Shown here: positions 23,623 through 32,339 of the stretch, piece by piece | How positions within the stretch are numbered: position 1 is the first letter of the stretch | Layout of the letters: the number at the start of each line of letters is the position of its first letter | Assembly (NCBI GenBank): GCA_011503125.2 | Contig: WWBZ02000008.1 | Span: forward strand, 930,001-994,000 | Direction: 5' to 3' | Origin: Botryosphaeria dothidea | Taxonomy: Eukaryota; Ascomycota; Dothideomycetes; Botryosphaeriales; Botryosphaeriaceae | Length of the DNA stretch: 64,000 bases | Program-made: the position numbers and the translations under genes | The notes under the pieces: generated by a model | What the model saw: only the letters and a program-made list of their open reading frames with translations | Databases searched by the model: none | What the model was told of the DNA's origin: nothing

Positions 23623-25050
23623 CTAGTTAGGAGGCGGGGGGCGGCTTAGGTCCCTTGGCCTGCCTGGCCCTCTCTTGGTCGGCTCCTCTTCTCTGGGCCT
23701 CTTCCTTGGCCCAACCGTCAACCAGTTGGTTTGGGGCTGTATCTTAGCCGTAGGGGTGCCTCCTCTATGTCTCTCTAGTGCCGCCAGGCGGGCCTTGGTG
23801 GCCTTAGCCTGACGGGCTCTGCGCGTTGGGCAGGAGTTGCTCCAGGCCGTATGCTCTTGGTTACAGTTTGCACATTGCGTCTTCTCTTTAGGGCACTCGT
23901 GGGTATTATATGCCTCGGCGCACTGGCCGCACCTATTCTCCCTTCCACAGTGGGTAGAGATATGGCCATAATCCTGGCACTTGAAGCACTGGGTTACTGT
24001 AAAGGTTGTACTATAGTACTCTGCTATATAGAGAGCATAGTTACTAATAAGTCCTTTAGTAATAATCTGGTTGGCTGCCTCGGGGTCTGTAGTGCTAAGG
24101 ATAATAGCTAAGTGCGTCTTCCCCTCTGGGAGCTTCCTTTTTAGCCAGGCTAGCTTGCTAATGCGTAGTCCTGGATGTAAGGATAGGTTCTAATCCTGAA
24201 GGGTTTGGGCGGCCTGGGGGTCCTTGGTGTCAATATCTTTAAGGGGGACGTTGTGGACTAGCACTGAGTAGAGCTGCTGGTTGGGACGGACTTCCCTGCC
24301 TAGTCCTGTAGTCCATTCCTGATCCTAGAGGAGGGCTGCTCTAGTCTGAGCATCAGGCACAAAGAGCTTAACGTCTCCACTAGGGAGCTTCTTAGCCGCT
24401 AGTACTCTTTTGCAAGCTAGGCTTTTCCCTGCCTGGATCTTCTTAATGATGGCCTCGTTGGTGAGGTTGGTAACCTCCTATCTATTAGTCTTGTCCGGGA
24501 AGTGTAGGGTAAGCTTAGTGGTGGTTGGGGGGGTAGGGGGCTTTAGGGCTGCTCGGGCTGCAATATTAGCCCAGCTAGGTACTGCGGGCGTGGGAGTAGT
24601 CTGGAGTTGGCTGACTGCCTTCTGGACCTGCTGGACCTCCTTGAGGATATCCTTAAGGCCTGGCTCCTTGGTGGTCGCCTCCTGGCAAATAGTAATATGA
24701 TCCTGGAAGATTGTCTTGGCAATGTCGAGAAAATTTTTCATCTGACTGGAGAGGACTGAAGGGAGGCCAGCGGATGCTTGTAGGGCTTGGAGGAGGGTGT
24801 CTGCTGTTTTTGAGGCTCTTTCAACGTATTCTACGCTGTACTGGGTGTTCTGCGGTTTATTGGGGGTGCGCTGTGGTTGGGTAGAGGTGGTCACTGGAGG
24901 GGGCTGTTCGCCCCTTCCTGCGGCTTCTACATCAACCACAACGTGGCTGCAGCTGCTCTGAGTGGTATTTCGAGTCTCGCTGGGCCTAGGAGAGTCCCTG
25001 GGGTCCTCTCCCGGCGCCGTAGCTTGGGGTCGATTTTTTGGCGTGGTCAT
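23623..25050 (-). pseudogene. LINE ORF1: Gag-like nucleic-acid-binding protein
   Basis: A single frame of 475 codons from ATG 25050 has in-frame stops near 24475-24477, 24327 and 24195. The N-terminus is Pro/Thr-rich. The middle carries a helical segment (residues about 75-165). The C-terminal half has three successive knuckles: C-F-K-C-x4-H-x4-C, C-G-Q-C-x5-H-x-C-like and C-A-N-C-x4-H-x4-C, as in Tad ORF1. The tail is basic (KRPREEEPTKRGPGRPR), with an AT-hook-like G-R-P-R. In the family the protein binds element RNA. The ORF1 stop lies 125 bp before the ORF2 start, so ORF2 translation would need reinitiation. Confidence 0.87.
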
Positions 25051-25062
25051 GTTCCGAATAGT

Positions 25063-25080
25063 ATGAACCTATTACTTAGA
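25063..25080. repeat. LINE target-site duplication, right copy (18 bp)
   Basis: Exact repeat of 19901-19918. Copia polyprotein sequence resumes immediately after it. Confidence 0.93.
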
Positions 25081-25884
25081 ATCCCGATAAAGCTACGGAT
25101 TAAGATATATACGCTTTTTAGTAGAAAGTCGGATTAATTAACTACGCTGCAGTCTACACTAGACCAGATATTACACACGCAGCATTACGACTCTCTGAAT
25201 ACCTACAGAATCCCTTAGCTCAGCACCTTTATCTAGCTCAACGAGTTCTTGAATATCTATTACACACTCGAAGCTACGCTCTTACTTTCTCAGGCTTCAC
25301 TCAGTCCACTAAGGATCTATTCATTGCTTCTAGCGATGCCTCCTTTGCTTCGGATATCGATATAAGAAAAAGTATTTAAGGCTTTCTCTTCCGACTCTTT
25401 GGAGGAGCTATCGACTAGAAAGTAGCTAAATAACGCACTATTACGACTAGCAGCACCGAAGTAGAATTACTCGCTCTCTTAACTACCGCTAAGGAAACTA
25501 TCTAGTAGGAAAACCTCTTTAAAGCAATCGACTTCTCGACTGGATATTACATAAAGATCTAGTGTGATAACACTTAAATAATCCGCCTGCTTAATAAAGA
25601 GACCTATAAGCTTATTACGAAACTTCGTTACGTCTAAATCTATAGCTACTAGCTACGCTAGGAAGTATAATAAGGTAATATCTTAATCTCCTGGACCCCT
25701 ACTGTAGAAACAATTGTAGATAGACTTACGAAACCTCTCAATAAACAGAAATATTAATACTTTCTTCAATAGATTAGACTCGAAGACATTACTACCAAAT
25801 TGCAAGACAACTAACTACTCTACTCAATTTCTCACACTCAATACTGCTTTTACTATCACGACCCTCCTAATACGTACACGTCGT

Positions 25885-25894
25885 AAAGGGGGTA
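25885..25894 (+). other. Polypurine tract of the copia element
   Basis: AAAGGGGG followed by TA lies directly before the TGTCAGAC start of the 240-bp LTR. This position primes plus-strand DNA synthesis in LTR retrotransposons and identifies the downstream repeat as the copia 3' LTR. Confidence 0.75.
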
Positions 25895-26134
25895 TGTCAG
25901 ACTTTCTTGCCTTACTACCTTAGGCATCCCAGTTATCTCGAATATTCTATCCTTTATATAACAACACTCTTTGATGCCCAACCCCGCATCGGCACTCTCT
26001 CTCGGATCTTTAGTATCCTTGGTTATGTAGTTATCACCTATGTATATAAGCAAGCCTACCAACCTCCCCTTCAGGAGACAGGCAGAATCTACTCTCTTTT
26101 CTGACCTCACAACTCTTCACTCTCAAATCCAACA
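25895..26134 (+). mobile_element. Copia 3' LTR (240 bp)
   Basis: This nearly identical copy of the solo LTR at 14963-15202 has a polypurine tract before it and a primer-binding site after it. A normal 3' LTR should be followed by a target duplication. The primer site behind it means this LTR sits between two element interiors. Confidence 0.92.
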
Positions 26135-26148
26135 GTTATGAGCCCGGA
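26133..26148 (+). other. Primer-binding site, initiator tRNA-Met anticodon-arm type (copy 2)
   Basis: ACAGTTATGAGCCCGG is identical to 15846-15861 but lies behind the 240-bp LTR. After these 16 bases the two copies diverge (GGGACG at the left, AATCAC at the right). Confidence 0.8.
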
Positions 26149-26447
26149 ATCACTTCTGCCGCGGTAGTCTAGTGGTAGACTTGGACACAAAACGCGCGCA
26201 TCATCCATACGCACCATCACGGGGTTTGGCTGTGCCCCACACAATCCACGTTTCAAGGGGCTTGGTGTTCCCCAATCACAACAACGACCTTGTGGTGCCG
26301 GGGTCCGTGTCAGTCGCAAGTAGGCCATGCGTTCGAATCACAGCAAGATCAACCATGCCTCACCACAGAGAGAGACTATTCCTCCACTACAACGACATGA
26401 GATCTCTCCACCTGTGCCTCAAGCACTTCGCCACAGGTGAGGGGGTG
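26149..26447 (+). mobile_element. Interior of the miniature LTR element, with tRNA-like A and B boxes
   Basis: These roughly 300 bp lie between the second primer site and the GGTGAGGGGG polypurine tract and contain no protein-coding capacity. At 26158-26180, GCCGCGGTAGTCTAGTGG closely resembles the 5' part of tRNA-His, with a foldable D-arm (GTCT..AGAC). GTTCGAATC at 26331-26339 matches a B box. The boxes are about 155 bp apart, far more than in a tRNA gene, and no acceptor stem closes. It looks tRNA-derived or like a RNA polymerase III promoter remnant. Confidence 0.5.
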
Positions 26448-26514
26448 TGTCAGAATATAAGGCAGATTAGCACGCACTGGTAACAGTGCGGCGTCGTACT
26501 TCTGCAGTTCGACA
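26448..26514 (+). repeat. 3' short terminal repeat (67 bp) of the miniature LTR element
   Basis: Copy of 15781-15847. It is preceded by the polypurine tract and followed by target duplication AACCT (26515-26519). Confidence 0.88.
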
Positions 26515-26519
26515 AACCT

Positions 26520-28020
26520 CGCGCGGCCTTCGTAGCAGTCACAGAGACAGTTTCGAAGCATTCAGGCAGAGGCGGAATAAGATGTGTAGTTTTTTTTTTC
26601 TGCGATGGGCATGCTCCTTCCTACATCCTCTTCCCAAACCTCGCGACCTGTGGGCCAAAACTGGGTAGAATGGCAGGACTCGTCTGATTGCTACCAATCT
26701 TCCGTATATAAAGTGGCTACGCGGGATATCGCCGTGTCGAACAAGCAAATGGACGAAAGTCCGCTTGATTTCTTTGAATGGAATGCAGAGCATGTTGCTC
26801 AATTTCCAAAATCCAGCATGGCGTCAAAGTCTCCTGCAAACGACACGATCTTGGATAGCTAAATGGAGCAAGACTCCCACCTAAGCTGGTGGCTCCGTTG
26901 GAAAGGCAATGCCGCTGTATTCGGGCCAAGTATGTGTCAACTCGTCGCAGCCAATTGGTGCATACTTCTGCGTCCTGTTGGGCAAGATTGCGACGCTTGC
27001 CTATCGTCTTACGCAGAGTATAGATAGCGTGTCACAAGCGCTCCATAGCTGCATACCGACCTTTCGCCTTACGCACTTGGGTTTTAAGAGCTGCAAGAAC
27101 CTCCTTATTTCTCGCGATGTTCGAGCGGAGCATTTCGAGCATGCTTCCATCCGAGCTACATTGAGCCTTCCTCCGAGCTCTAGATTACTTAAAATTTCGG
27201 TGACAGAGGTAGTCGGGATGTGTAATTGATGGATGTGGTGCGAAAGGATGATCGATTGAAGAGAGAGTTGGCAGGGGTTGATATACCCAACTGCCAAGCT
27301 CTGCTCGTTAAGCGAGCTATTAGAGCTAATCTGCCAATGGTCTTGGAGATGCGAGTGAACAAAGAGAACAAAGGAAGAGTCATTCCAGGCCCATGGCCTC
27401 CACTACAGTCCATGCATTCCATCAGTAATCGTCGGACACAGGATGAAGCCCAGTCAGTGAACGGAGATGTGTAAAAGATATTGTAGAAGGAGTGCTCCTG
27501 GTCGGGGTAATTGCGAGAAGTAGATTCAAGCCAGCACTTGCTGCCGCTTTCGTTGGCCTAGACCATAGATATCACAAAGGGCTCGTGTGTCCATCGTCGA
27601 CGAACCGAGGACGGTAAGGATTGTTCGAGTTCCAAGATTCAGGCGATACGTCTCGAGATCTCTACTCCTGCGGGAAGAGAGTACTACTACTCTGGTGCTC
27701 CTCTTGCAGCCCACCTCCATATCCTTCTGCTCGCCACGTTCTTCCTGCGCAATCCCCAACTAAATTTTGAGGTGGTACTTGCCGGATCTCTGCCACCGCC
27801 ACCACGCGACTCGCCGTGATTGCCTCCAGGCCGTTTTACTCAGCAAGATTCACTTCGAAACATTGAGAGGAAGGACTGACCATTCCGAGACGAGCTGCTG
27901 CTCTGCCGACGCGGTCGAGGATAATCCATCACGCCGCTCCGGAGTACTTCTCGTGCTGGCAAGCAAAAGACTTTAGCGGTAGTGCTTGGAGAAAAGTCAC
28001 GCCAAAAGACAAACTCACTT
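26520..28020. other. Intergenic stretch, no supported gene
   Basis: Two overlapping minus-strand frames (27001-27297, 27189-27422) contain a basic Cys-bearing segment but share no consistent frame. No splice sites join them convincingly. No repeats were recognised. Confidence 0.4.
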
Positions 28021-28449
28021 TTAGAAGAATGGGGTCGGGCCTCCACCAGGACGCCGAGCCATCCCTTCGTCGCCATAGACACCTTCCGATATCCAGTCAG
28101 CGTACTGAGATGTGGGTGGTCTAGATGGACGAAATGGAGACGGAGGCCTCCTTAATGTAGCGATGGCGAAGACGAAGAATGAGAAGATGGCACTGAGCCA
28201 CAAGTAGACGAGACCGACAGTATTTTTCGGGCGACAGCGAGGCGGAAGCGGCGGAAGAGGGCGCGGCAACGGGCGAGAACGCCGATACGGCGTAGTAGGG
28301 TCGTCTAGTCGTAGCATCCTGAGCAGCACTCGCTGTTGCATCTGGGGCCAAAGCTTCTCGAACTGTTCGGGCTCGAGCTCGGTCATCTGGACTTTGTAGG
28401 CGGCCATGTCCTCTCGCGAGAAGTGCATGGGCTCGGAGGAAGACGACAT
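28021..28449 (-). CDS. Hypothetical single-pass membrane protein (142 aa)
   Basis: The chosen start at 28449 gives M-S-S-S-S-E-P-M. An in-frame upstream Met (28524) would add a hydrophobic 25-residue leader that could act as a signal peptide. The N-terminal half is acidic and helical (REDMAAYKVQMTELEPEQFE, then LWPQMQQRVLLRML). A Pro/Arg-rich stretch follows, then one transmembrane segment at about residues 82-102 (TVGLVYLWLSAIFSFFVFAI), and a Pro/Arg-rich tail ending at TAA 28021. No family is recognised. The layout suggests a small endomembrane protein with a cytosolic helical domain. A GTGAGT motif lies just downstream of the stop, so an alternative spliced C-terminus is possible. Confidence 0.52.
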   Translation of the reverse strand: MSSSSEPMHFSREDMAAYKVQMTELEPEQFEKLWPQMQQRVLLRMLRLDDPTTPYRRSRPLPRPLPPLPPRCRPKNTVGLVYLWLSAIFSFFVFAIATLRRPPSPFRPSRPPTSQYADWISEGVYGDEGMARRPGGGPTPFF

Positions 28450-29701
28450 TGCTGCGGAGAAAGCTTGGTGTGCAAGAGGGACACGAAATGTAAGGGTGAT
28501 GAGGAGAATGAAGAAGAGGGACAAGCGGATAGCGCCTAAATATGTACAGGTAGTGAAGGGGACAAAGACACGGGCAGAGACAGGGGCGCCTTAGCTTTTG
28601 CTCCGTCATGGTGGCTCTCCTCGACACAGAACATTCGTGAGACATTGAAAGACATAGTTTGCGTCGGCTCTCCTCAGCTGGGCATCGCCGACCGCTCCGA
28701 TGTCTTCTTGCCCAACACTACTGCTCGAAGTTTAAGGAGGGTATCTCGCGAGGGCTTGGCTGCGGAGATGGAAGGATAGTGGATTCAGGGCTGCGTGATG
28801 AGGAAGAAGGAGGGCGCGCCGGCGTTCTCTGTTGTTGTTTGGTCAATGATGCAAGAAGAAGTCCACGCACCATCGAAACCAAGTGTCCTCATGTAAATAC
28901 CGCTATAAACAACGATGTGCTCGTCCATGATTGAGAGATGGTTGGCGAGATGTTGGAGGAGTGACAGGGAAACATGCGACCAAGGCGAGACGCGTGGGTT
29001 GCGCGCAGGCACATGAGAAGAGAGCAGTGAGCCACTCAGCGATGGGACGAGAATTCGCTATTTCGCTTTGACGCGTGGAGGGTGAGAAAGCCGGGATGTC
29101 GGGAGGCGACGACATAGCGGCAGGCGAGCGGTCGAGTAGGCGCGGCGGACCTATTTTGTGCAGTGGACGGCGAGTGATGAGGGTGTGCCTTTTGAAATCA
29201 TGGCCTGAGGCAGACACTGACGGAAGCGACACTGTGGTCTGAGGCATTCAGTGACGTACGCCCCGCTGTCAACACGCGAAACGCAACTCGGCGCGTCTCT
29301 TCGTCATCCACCACTCCTCCTTTGACACCCCACCACACCGCCACGTCCTCACTCAATGACCTTTACCCTAGGAGAAGACATGTTTTGACACGTGGCGCAC
29401 AACCATTCATCTGCCTAGAGCTACGTACTAGCTTCTGGCTTCCTCCCCTCCCAGTCCGCATATATTTGGACACTTTGCAAAAGCTTGCCTCACGCAATTC
29501 ACATAGCCACTTGCAATCATCATGGAATTTCCATCATCGCCGTCGTCATCATCGTCACCTCGAAAGCTATCTGACCCAGCCTCTGGTCCTCCAGACTAAT
29601 GACTAGCTCCCTTACATGGATCCTTTGGCCTGCAACGAAGCCCCACCGATCATCCTCCAACCTCCCATGGCCCATTTTCCCGATCGCTGTCTCCAGCCTG
29701 C
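28450..29701. other. Intergenic stretch with one weak candidate
   Basis: A minus-strand frame within 28903-29247 includes a Trp-Leu-Thr-Ala-Leu-Phe-Ser-Cys block followed by Cys-Phe-Pro. This faintly recalls PLAC8-type Cys-rich membrane proteins, but the frame ends before the rest of such a domain. I do not annotate a gene. Confidence 0.35.
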
Positions 29702-30634
29702 TCACATTCCACGCTGGATCTTCAATTCCAGCTGCTGGATCGCCGAGCTGGCGGCCCAGAACTCCGCCTCCGCCTCATTGCCCACGGTCAACGGATAGAG
29801 ATCGCGGTGCAGGATGGCGAAGATGCGGTCAGAGTGTATGCCCGGCAAGCTCTCCTTGGTCCATGTCGGCTCCCAGGGCTGCTGCTCCTGCGTCAAGATG
29901 TCCTCCTCCTGAATGTCCTTGCCGCCCTCGCCGTTGTTGTCGCCATGACCCCCTGCGAGGACCAGCTGTTGCTTGTGGCCATCGACCATCGCGAAATCCT
30001 TGCTATCGTTGGTCTCATGCTCTCCGTTGGTGGTGGCCGTGCCCACGCACCATCCAACTACTCCAACATCAAGTGCAACAGCCGCATCGGTGGACTTGTC
30101 GTCGTTGCCGTTCCTCTCGCCCTCGCCGTTAACGGTGGCTGTGTCCATGCGTCCTCCAGCTGCTCCGATACCAACCACAACATCGTCATCGGTGTGCTCG
30201 GTGCTGTTGTTGTTCTTGTTGTTGCCCACATCATGCACGTCGTCGTCTGCCGTGGTCCGGCGCTTCAGTAGCAGCCTCGCCGGCTCCACGACTAGGCGCT
30301 CAGTAGAGTTGGCAGCGGTCATGCGGGTGGGCGTGAGCGGAGACAACGGCATGGGGGTGGCATTGGCAGTCTTCAGGGAATCGGCAAAGCCTGCTGCTGG
30401 AGTACGAGCAGCAGGGGAGAACGGAGGGGTCATGTCTTCTTGGTGCCAGAACCAGGGTTGACCGAACACGGCGTGGGGATTGCAGAGAGTCCCTGTACGG
30501 GTGCGGGCTTTGCAGAATGTACTGGGCGAACGGATGGGCGGCATGGTGGGTGGTGGTGGTGGTGAGTGCTGCTGGCTGAATGGTTGTTCGGTGGTGGTAG
30601 GGGCTGGACCAGCCAGCGAAGACCGCCAAATCAT
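29702..30634 (-). CDS. Hypothetical protein (310 aa)
   Basis: A single open frame of 310 codons starts at 30634. An internal Met at 30544 (M-P-P-I-R-S-P) is an equally good start and would give 280 residues. The N-terminus is Pro-rich. Residues about 38-68 (FCKARTRTGTLC..PWFWHQEDM) hold a Cys pair and aromatic residues. The centre is a low-complexity Asp/Asn/Gly-rich region (residues 125-225). The C-terminus is compact and predicted helical, with S-D-R-I-F-A-I-L-H-R-D-L-Y-P-L-T-V and E-A-E-F-W-A-A-S-S-A-I-Q-Q-L-E-L. The ordered C-terminal block distinguishes it from the long antisense frames over the same DNA. There is no signal peptide or membrane segment, and I assign no function. Confidence 0.5.
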   Translation of the reverse strand: MIWRSSLAGPAPTTTEQPFSQQHSPPPPPTMPPIRSPSTFCKARTRTGTLCNPHAVFGQPWFWHQEDMTPPFSPAARTPAAGFADSLKTANATPMPLSPLTPTRMTAANSTERLVVEPARLLLKRRTTADDDVHDVGNNKNNNSTEHTDDDVVVGIGAAGGRMDTATVNGEGERNGNDDKSTDAAVALDVGVVGWCVGTATTNGEHETNDSKDFAMVDGHKQQLVLAGGHGDNNGEGGKDIQEEDILTQEQQPWEPTWTKESLPGIHSDRIFAILHRDLYPLTVGNEAEAEFWAASSAIQQLELKIQRGM

Positions 30635-30746
30635 TTAAATAACCCACACAGGCCATACATTCCGCTCCTGCATGTGCCTGATATGGGTGTACATCCCAAA
30701 GCAGTAGTTTATGTTGGGGGTGGGAGCCGATGTCTCATATGGAAAG

Positions 30747-30796
30747 GGTGTGGCGCAGGATCATCGTGGACGTTGCGAATGATCCTGCGCCACACC
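30747..30796. repeat. Perfect 18-bp inverted repeat with 14-nt loop
   Basis: GGTGTGGCGCAGGATCAT (30747-30764) and its exact reverse complement (30779-30796) are separated by 14 bases. The stem is GC-rich and should be very stable in RNA. It lies 113 bp upstream of the hypothetical gene start at 30634 (minus). It is not flanked by an obvious T-run or a target duplication. Confidence 0.85.
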
Positions 30797-31675
30797 ACCT
30801 CCAGAAACACGTCCCAACCGACAGTCGTCATGTCAGTGGTCGGATTTGGAGGCCGTCGCTGCCATGTGTGCACCCATGCCAGTGAGCAGCCACCGCAAAT
30901 TGCATGGCAGGCGATGATGAGCCAATGCGCATTGTACAACCGTGATCGCGGGCCGGGGTGCAGAGAGATGACGAGCCTCTCTGCCCCGTCTGCTCTTTTC
31001 TGGGCACATGCTCGCCGGCATATTGTGTCGTCGGGCGTCTCGCCGTCGTTGACGTCGGCAGCGCGCCTCTTCTTCGAGGGCCGCGTGTTCCTCGATGGTG
31101 GAACGCAGGCACATCTAGCTCCGAAGGGAAGTAGACGACTGGTTCGGTACTTTAATTTTGTCGTGGGGCGTGTTTGTAGATGGAACTATGATGAAGCGAC
31201 TGATACAGATAGATTTGAGACCCTTCTACGATGGGTATTGTCATGTTTTTTGTTGGGGAAATGTAAGCTTTAGTTTTTCTAAAGCTTCTCGTTAGATCCA
31301 TCCATCGCATCTTATTTTCTTCTGTTCGCGTTGTCTGTATTTAACTTACTGTTCCCTGTGGGCTGGACCCGATCTGAGTTTTCCCTTGCCGTGTAAATGT
31401 TCACGGGAGGGCGAGAGGTGGTGGATGAGGAAAGATGAGGATGAGGAACCCATATTATCCCATTAGTTCAGCTTCTAGCAATCTCCCGTAATGTGTCATT
31501 GTCGGGGGCGGGGCGACTTCGACCCCACAATGCGTGTGCACCCGACATCGTAGGTTTCTAGCTGCCCACCCCGTTGCTAAAAACGAGCATGGAGAAAAAA
31601 GAGGAATGAAGAAGGAAGGGTGGGAAGGACGGAAGGAGGAGGGGGATGTTTGTAGTTTTTGCTACAAAGACAGGC

Positions 31676-31860
31676 TTATCTTTATGGGATATACATTATA
31701 ATATCTAACATGATATGAGCATGTTACATGATATGAACATATGATATAAACATATGATATGATATACACATATAACATGACATAAGCATACCACGAAGAA
31801 TGTTTGATATGTAGCATGTGGCCGACATGTGGTATATAATAATGTTCTATAATCAGGAAA
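31676..31860. repeat. AT-rich low-complexity patch (CATATGATAT-like motifs)
   Basis: Imperfect repeats of ATGATATGAACATATGATAT-type motifs alternate over about 185 bp, within sequence of otherwise balanced base composition. It is probably a degenerate microsatellite. It has no coding potential. Confidence 0.6.
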
Positions 31861-32339
31861 AGCATAAAAGCCAGCTAGATCTTCTCTCGACAGACACAAA
31901 CACACGCACAAATCTATTTACACCCTCTCTTAGAAGCCATGGGCATCTTCCTCTCCCTATACACCTGCCAATCTATCCATAGCCATCCCACCAGCACCAA
32001 CACCATGACAGCAACTGACGCAAACCCCACCATCCTCTGCCGAGCCCCGACTGAATCGATATGCTAACCTACATCCCGCGCTTACTCTTCGTGGGCACTA
32101 AGATGCGCCAGGCATACGGGCGCGAGGCCGGGAGCGGGGTCAGAATGTCACTTGATGAGGCTCGACCAATCGAAAACATATGTAATAGCCAGCTAGCCCT
32201 GTATTAAAAAACCAAACGCAGCGATTTCCTTCCTTACTTCCATTCGTTGCACCTTCTCTGTTCACTCAGTCCCCTCGGACTCAGCTCAAAGCAATAGCCT
32301 TTCCTTCTTCTTTTAAATTTTTGCACCCCTCTTCCGTCC

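Larger units (their letters stand above)
19919..25062 (-). mobile_element. Full-length Tad-type LINE, copy 1 (5.1 kb)
   Basis: This non-LTR retrotransposon on the minus strand is flanked by an 18-bp target duplication. Its 5' end is at 25062 and its 3' end at 19919. It encodes ORF1 (zinc knuckles) and ORF2 (endonuclease, reverse transcriptase, C-terminal Cys/His block). The 3' terminus is a tetranucleotide tail (TATC repeats) rather than poly(A). ORF2 carries only nonsense point mutations and no frameshift, so RIP is light and insertion was fairly recent. A second, heavily mutated copy begins at about 53404. Confidence 0.92.
16081..25816 (+). pseudogene. Ty1/copia gag-pol polyprotein, RIP-mutated and split by a LINE
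   Basis: One long frame begins at ATG 16081. It encodes Gag (a TAG at 16135 where the family has Trp; a zinc knuckle C-x-C-x3-H-x4-C near 16849-16890; stop TAA at 17023). Protease follows near 17160 with catalytic D-S-G changed to D-S-R. Integrase is at about 17580-18500 with a conserved H-x-x-x-L-G-H block; the catalytic Asp is changed to Asn in F-F-R-T-N and Glu to Lys in Y-S-K-R-S-G-G. Reverse transcriptase is at about 19130-19900, with YVDD changed to F-V-D-N near 19660. After the LINE, RNase H continues at about 25130-25810. The order PR-IN-RT-RH defines Ty1/copia. Dozens of TAG/TAA codons and loss of catalytic acids make it inactive. The substitutions are G-to-A or C-to-T, as expected of RIP. 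Between integrase and reverse transcriptase (18580-18830) is a Glu/Gln-rich linker. Confidence 0.88.
15781..26514 (+). mobile_element. Composite nested retrotransposon: miniature LTR element + Ty1/copia + LINE
   Basis: The outer boundaries are two identical-looking 67-bp TG..CA repeats (15781-15847 and 26448-26514) flanked by AACCT (15776-15780 and 26515-26519), a perfect target duplication. The order inside is: short LTR, primer-binding site, copia internal region (with a LINE inserted), polypurine tract, 240-bp copia LTR, a second copy of the primer-binding site, about 300 bp of miniature-element interior, polypurine tract, short LTR. Without the copia part, the outer element would be about 447 bp, typical of terminal-repeat retrotransposons in miniature (TRIMs). 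The copia lacks a 5' 240-bp LTR and a target duplication of its own. This suggests entry by recombination at the shared site rather than by integrase. Confidence 0.82.
30635..32339. other. Intergenic stretch with hairpin and AT-rich patch
   Basis: Contains the hairpin at 30747-30796 and the AT-rich low-complexity patch at 31676-31860, both listed separately. Open frames on both strands at 30566-31273 overlap one another and the hairpin, and I regard them as non-coding. Confidence 0.45.

Noticed and set aside
14963..26134. One 11-kb copia element with LTRs at 14963 and 25895
   Set aside because: The left LTR has its own GATGC duplication on both sides, and the copia interior begins directly behind a different 67-bp repeat.
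26158..26345. An intact tRNA-His gene
   Set aside because: A and B boxes are about 155 bp apart, the acceptor stem has no 3' partner and the sequence lies inside a retrotransposon interior. It is at most tRNA-derived.
28903..29145. Possible PLAC8-like Cys-rich protein on the minus strand
   Set aside because: Only a short Trp/Leu/Phe/Cys block resembles the family; the frame ends before the rest of the domain.
30566..31273. 235-codon open frame on the plus strand
   Set aside because: It reads through the hairpin and overlaps several equally long frames on both strands; no recognisable protein features.
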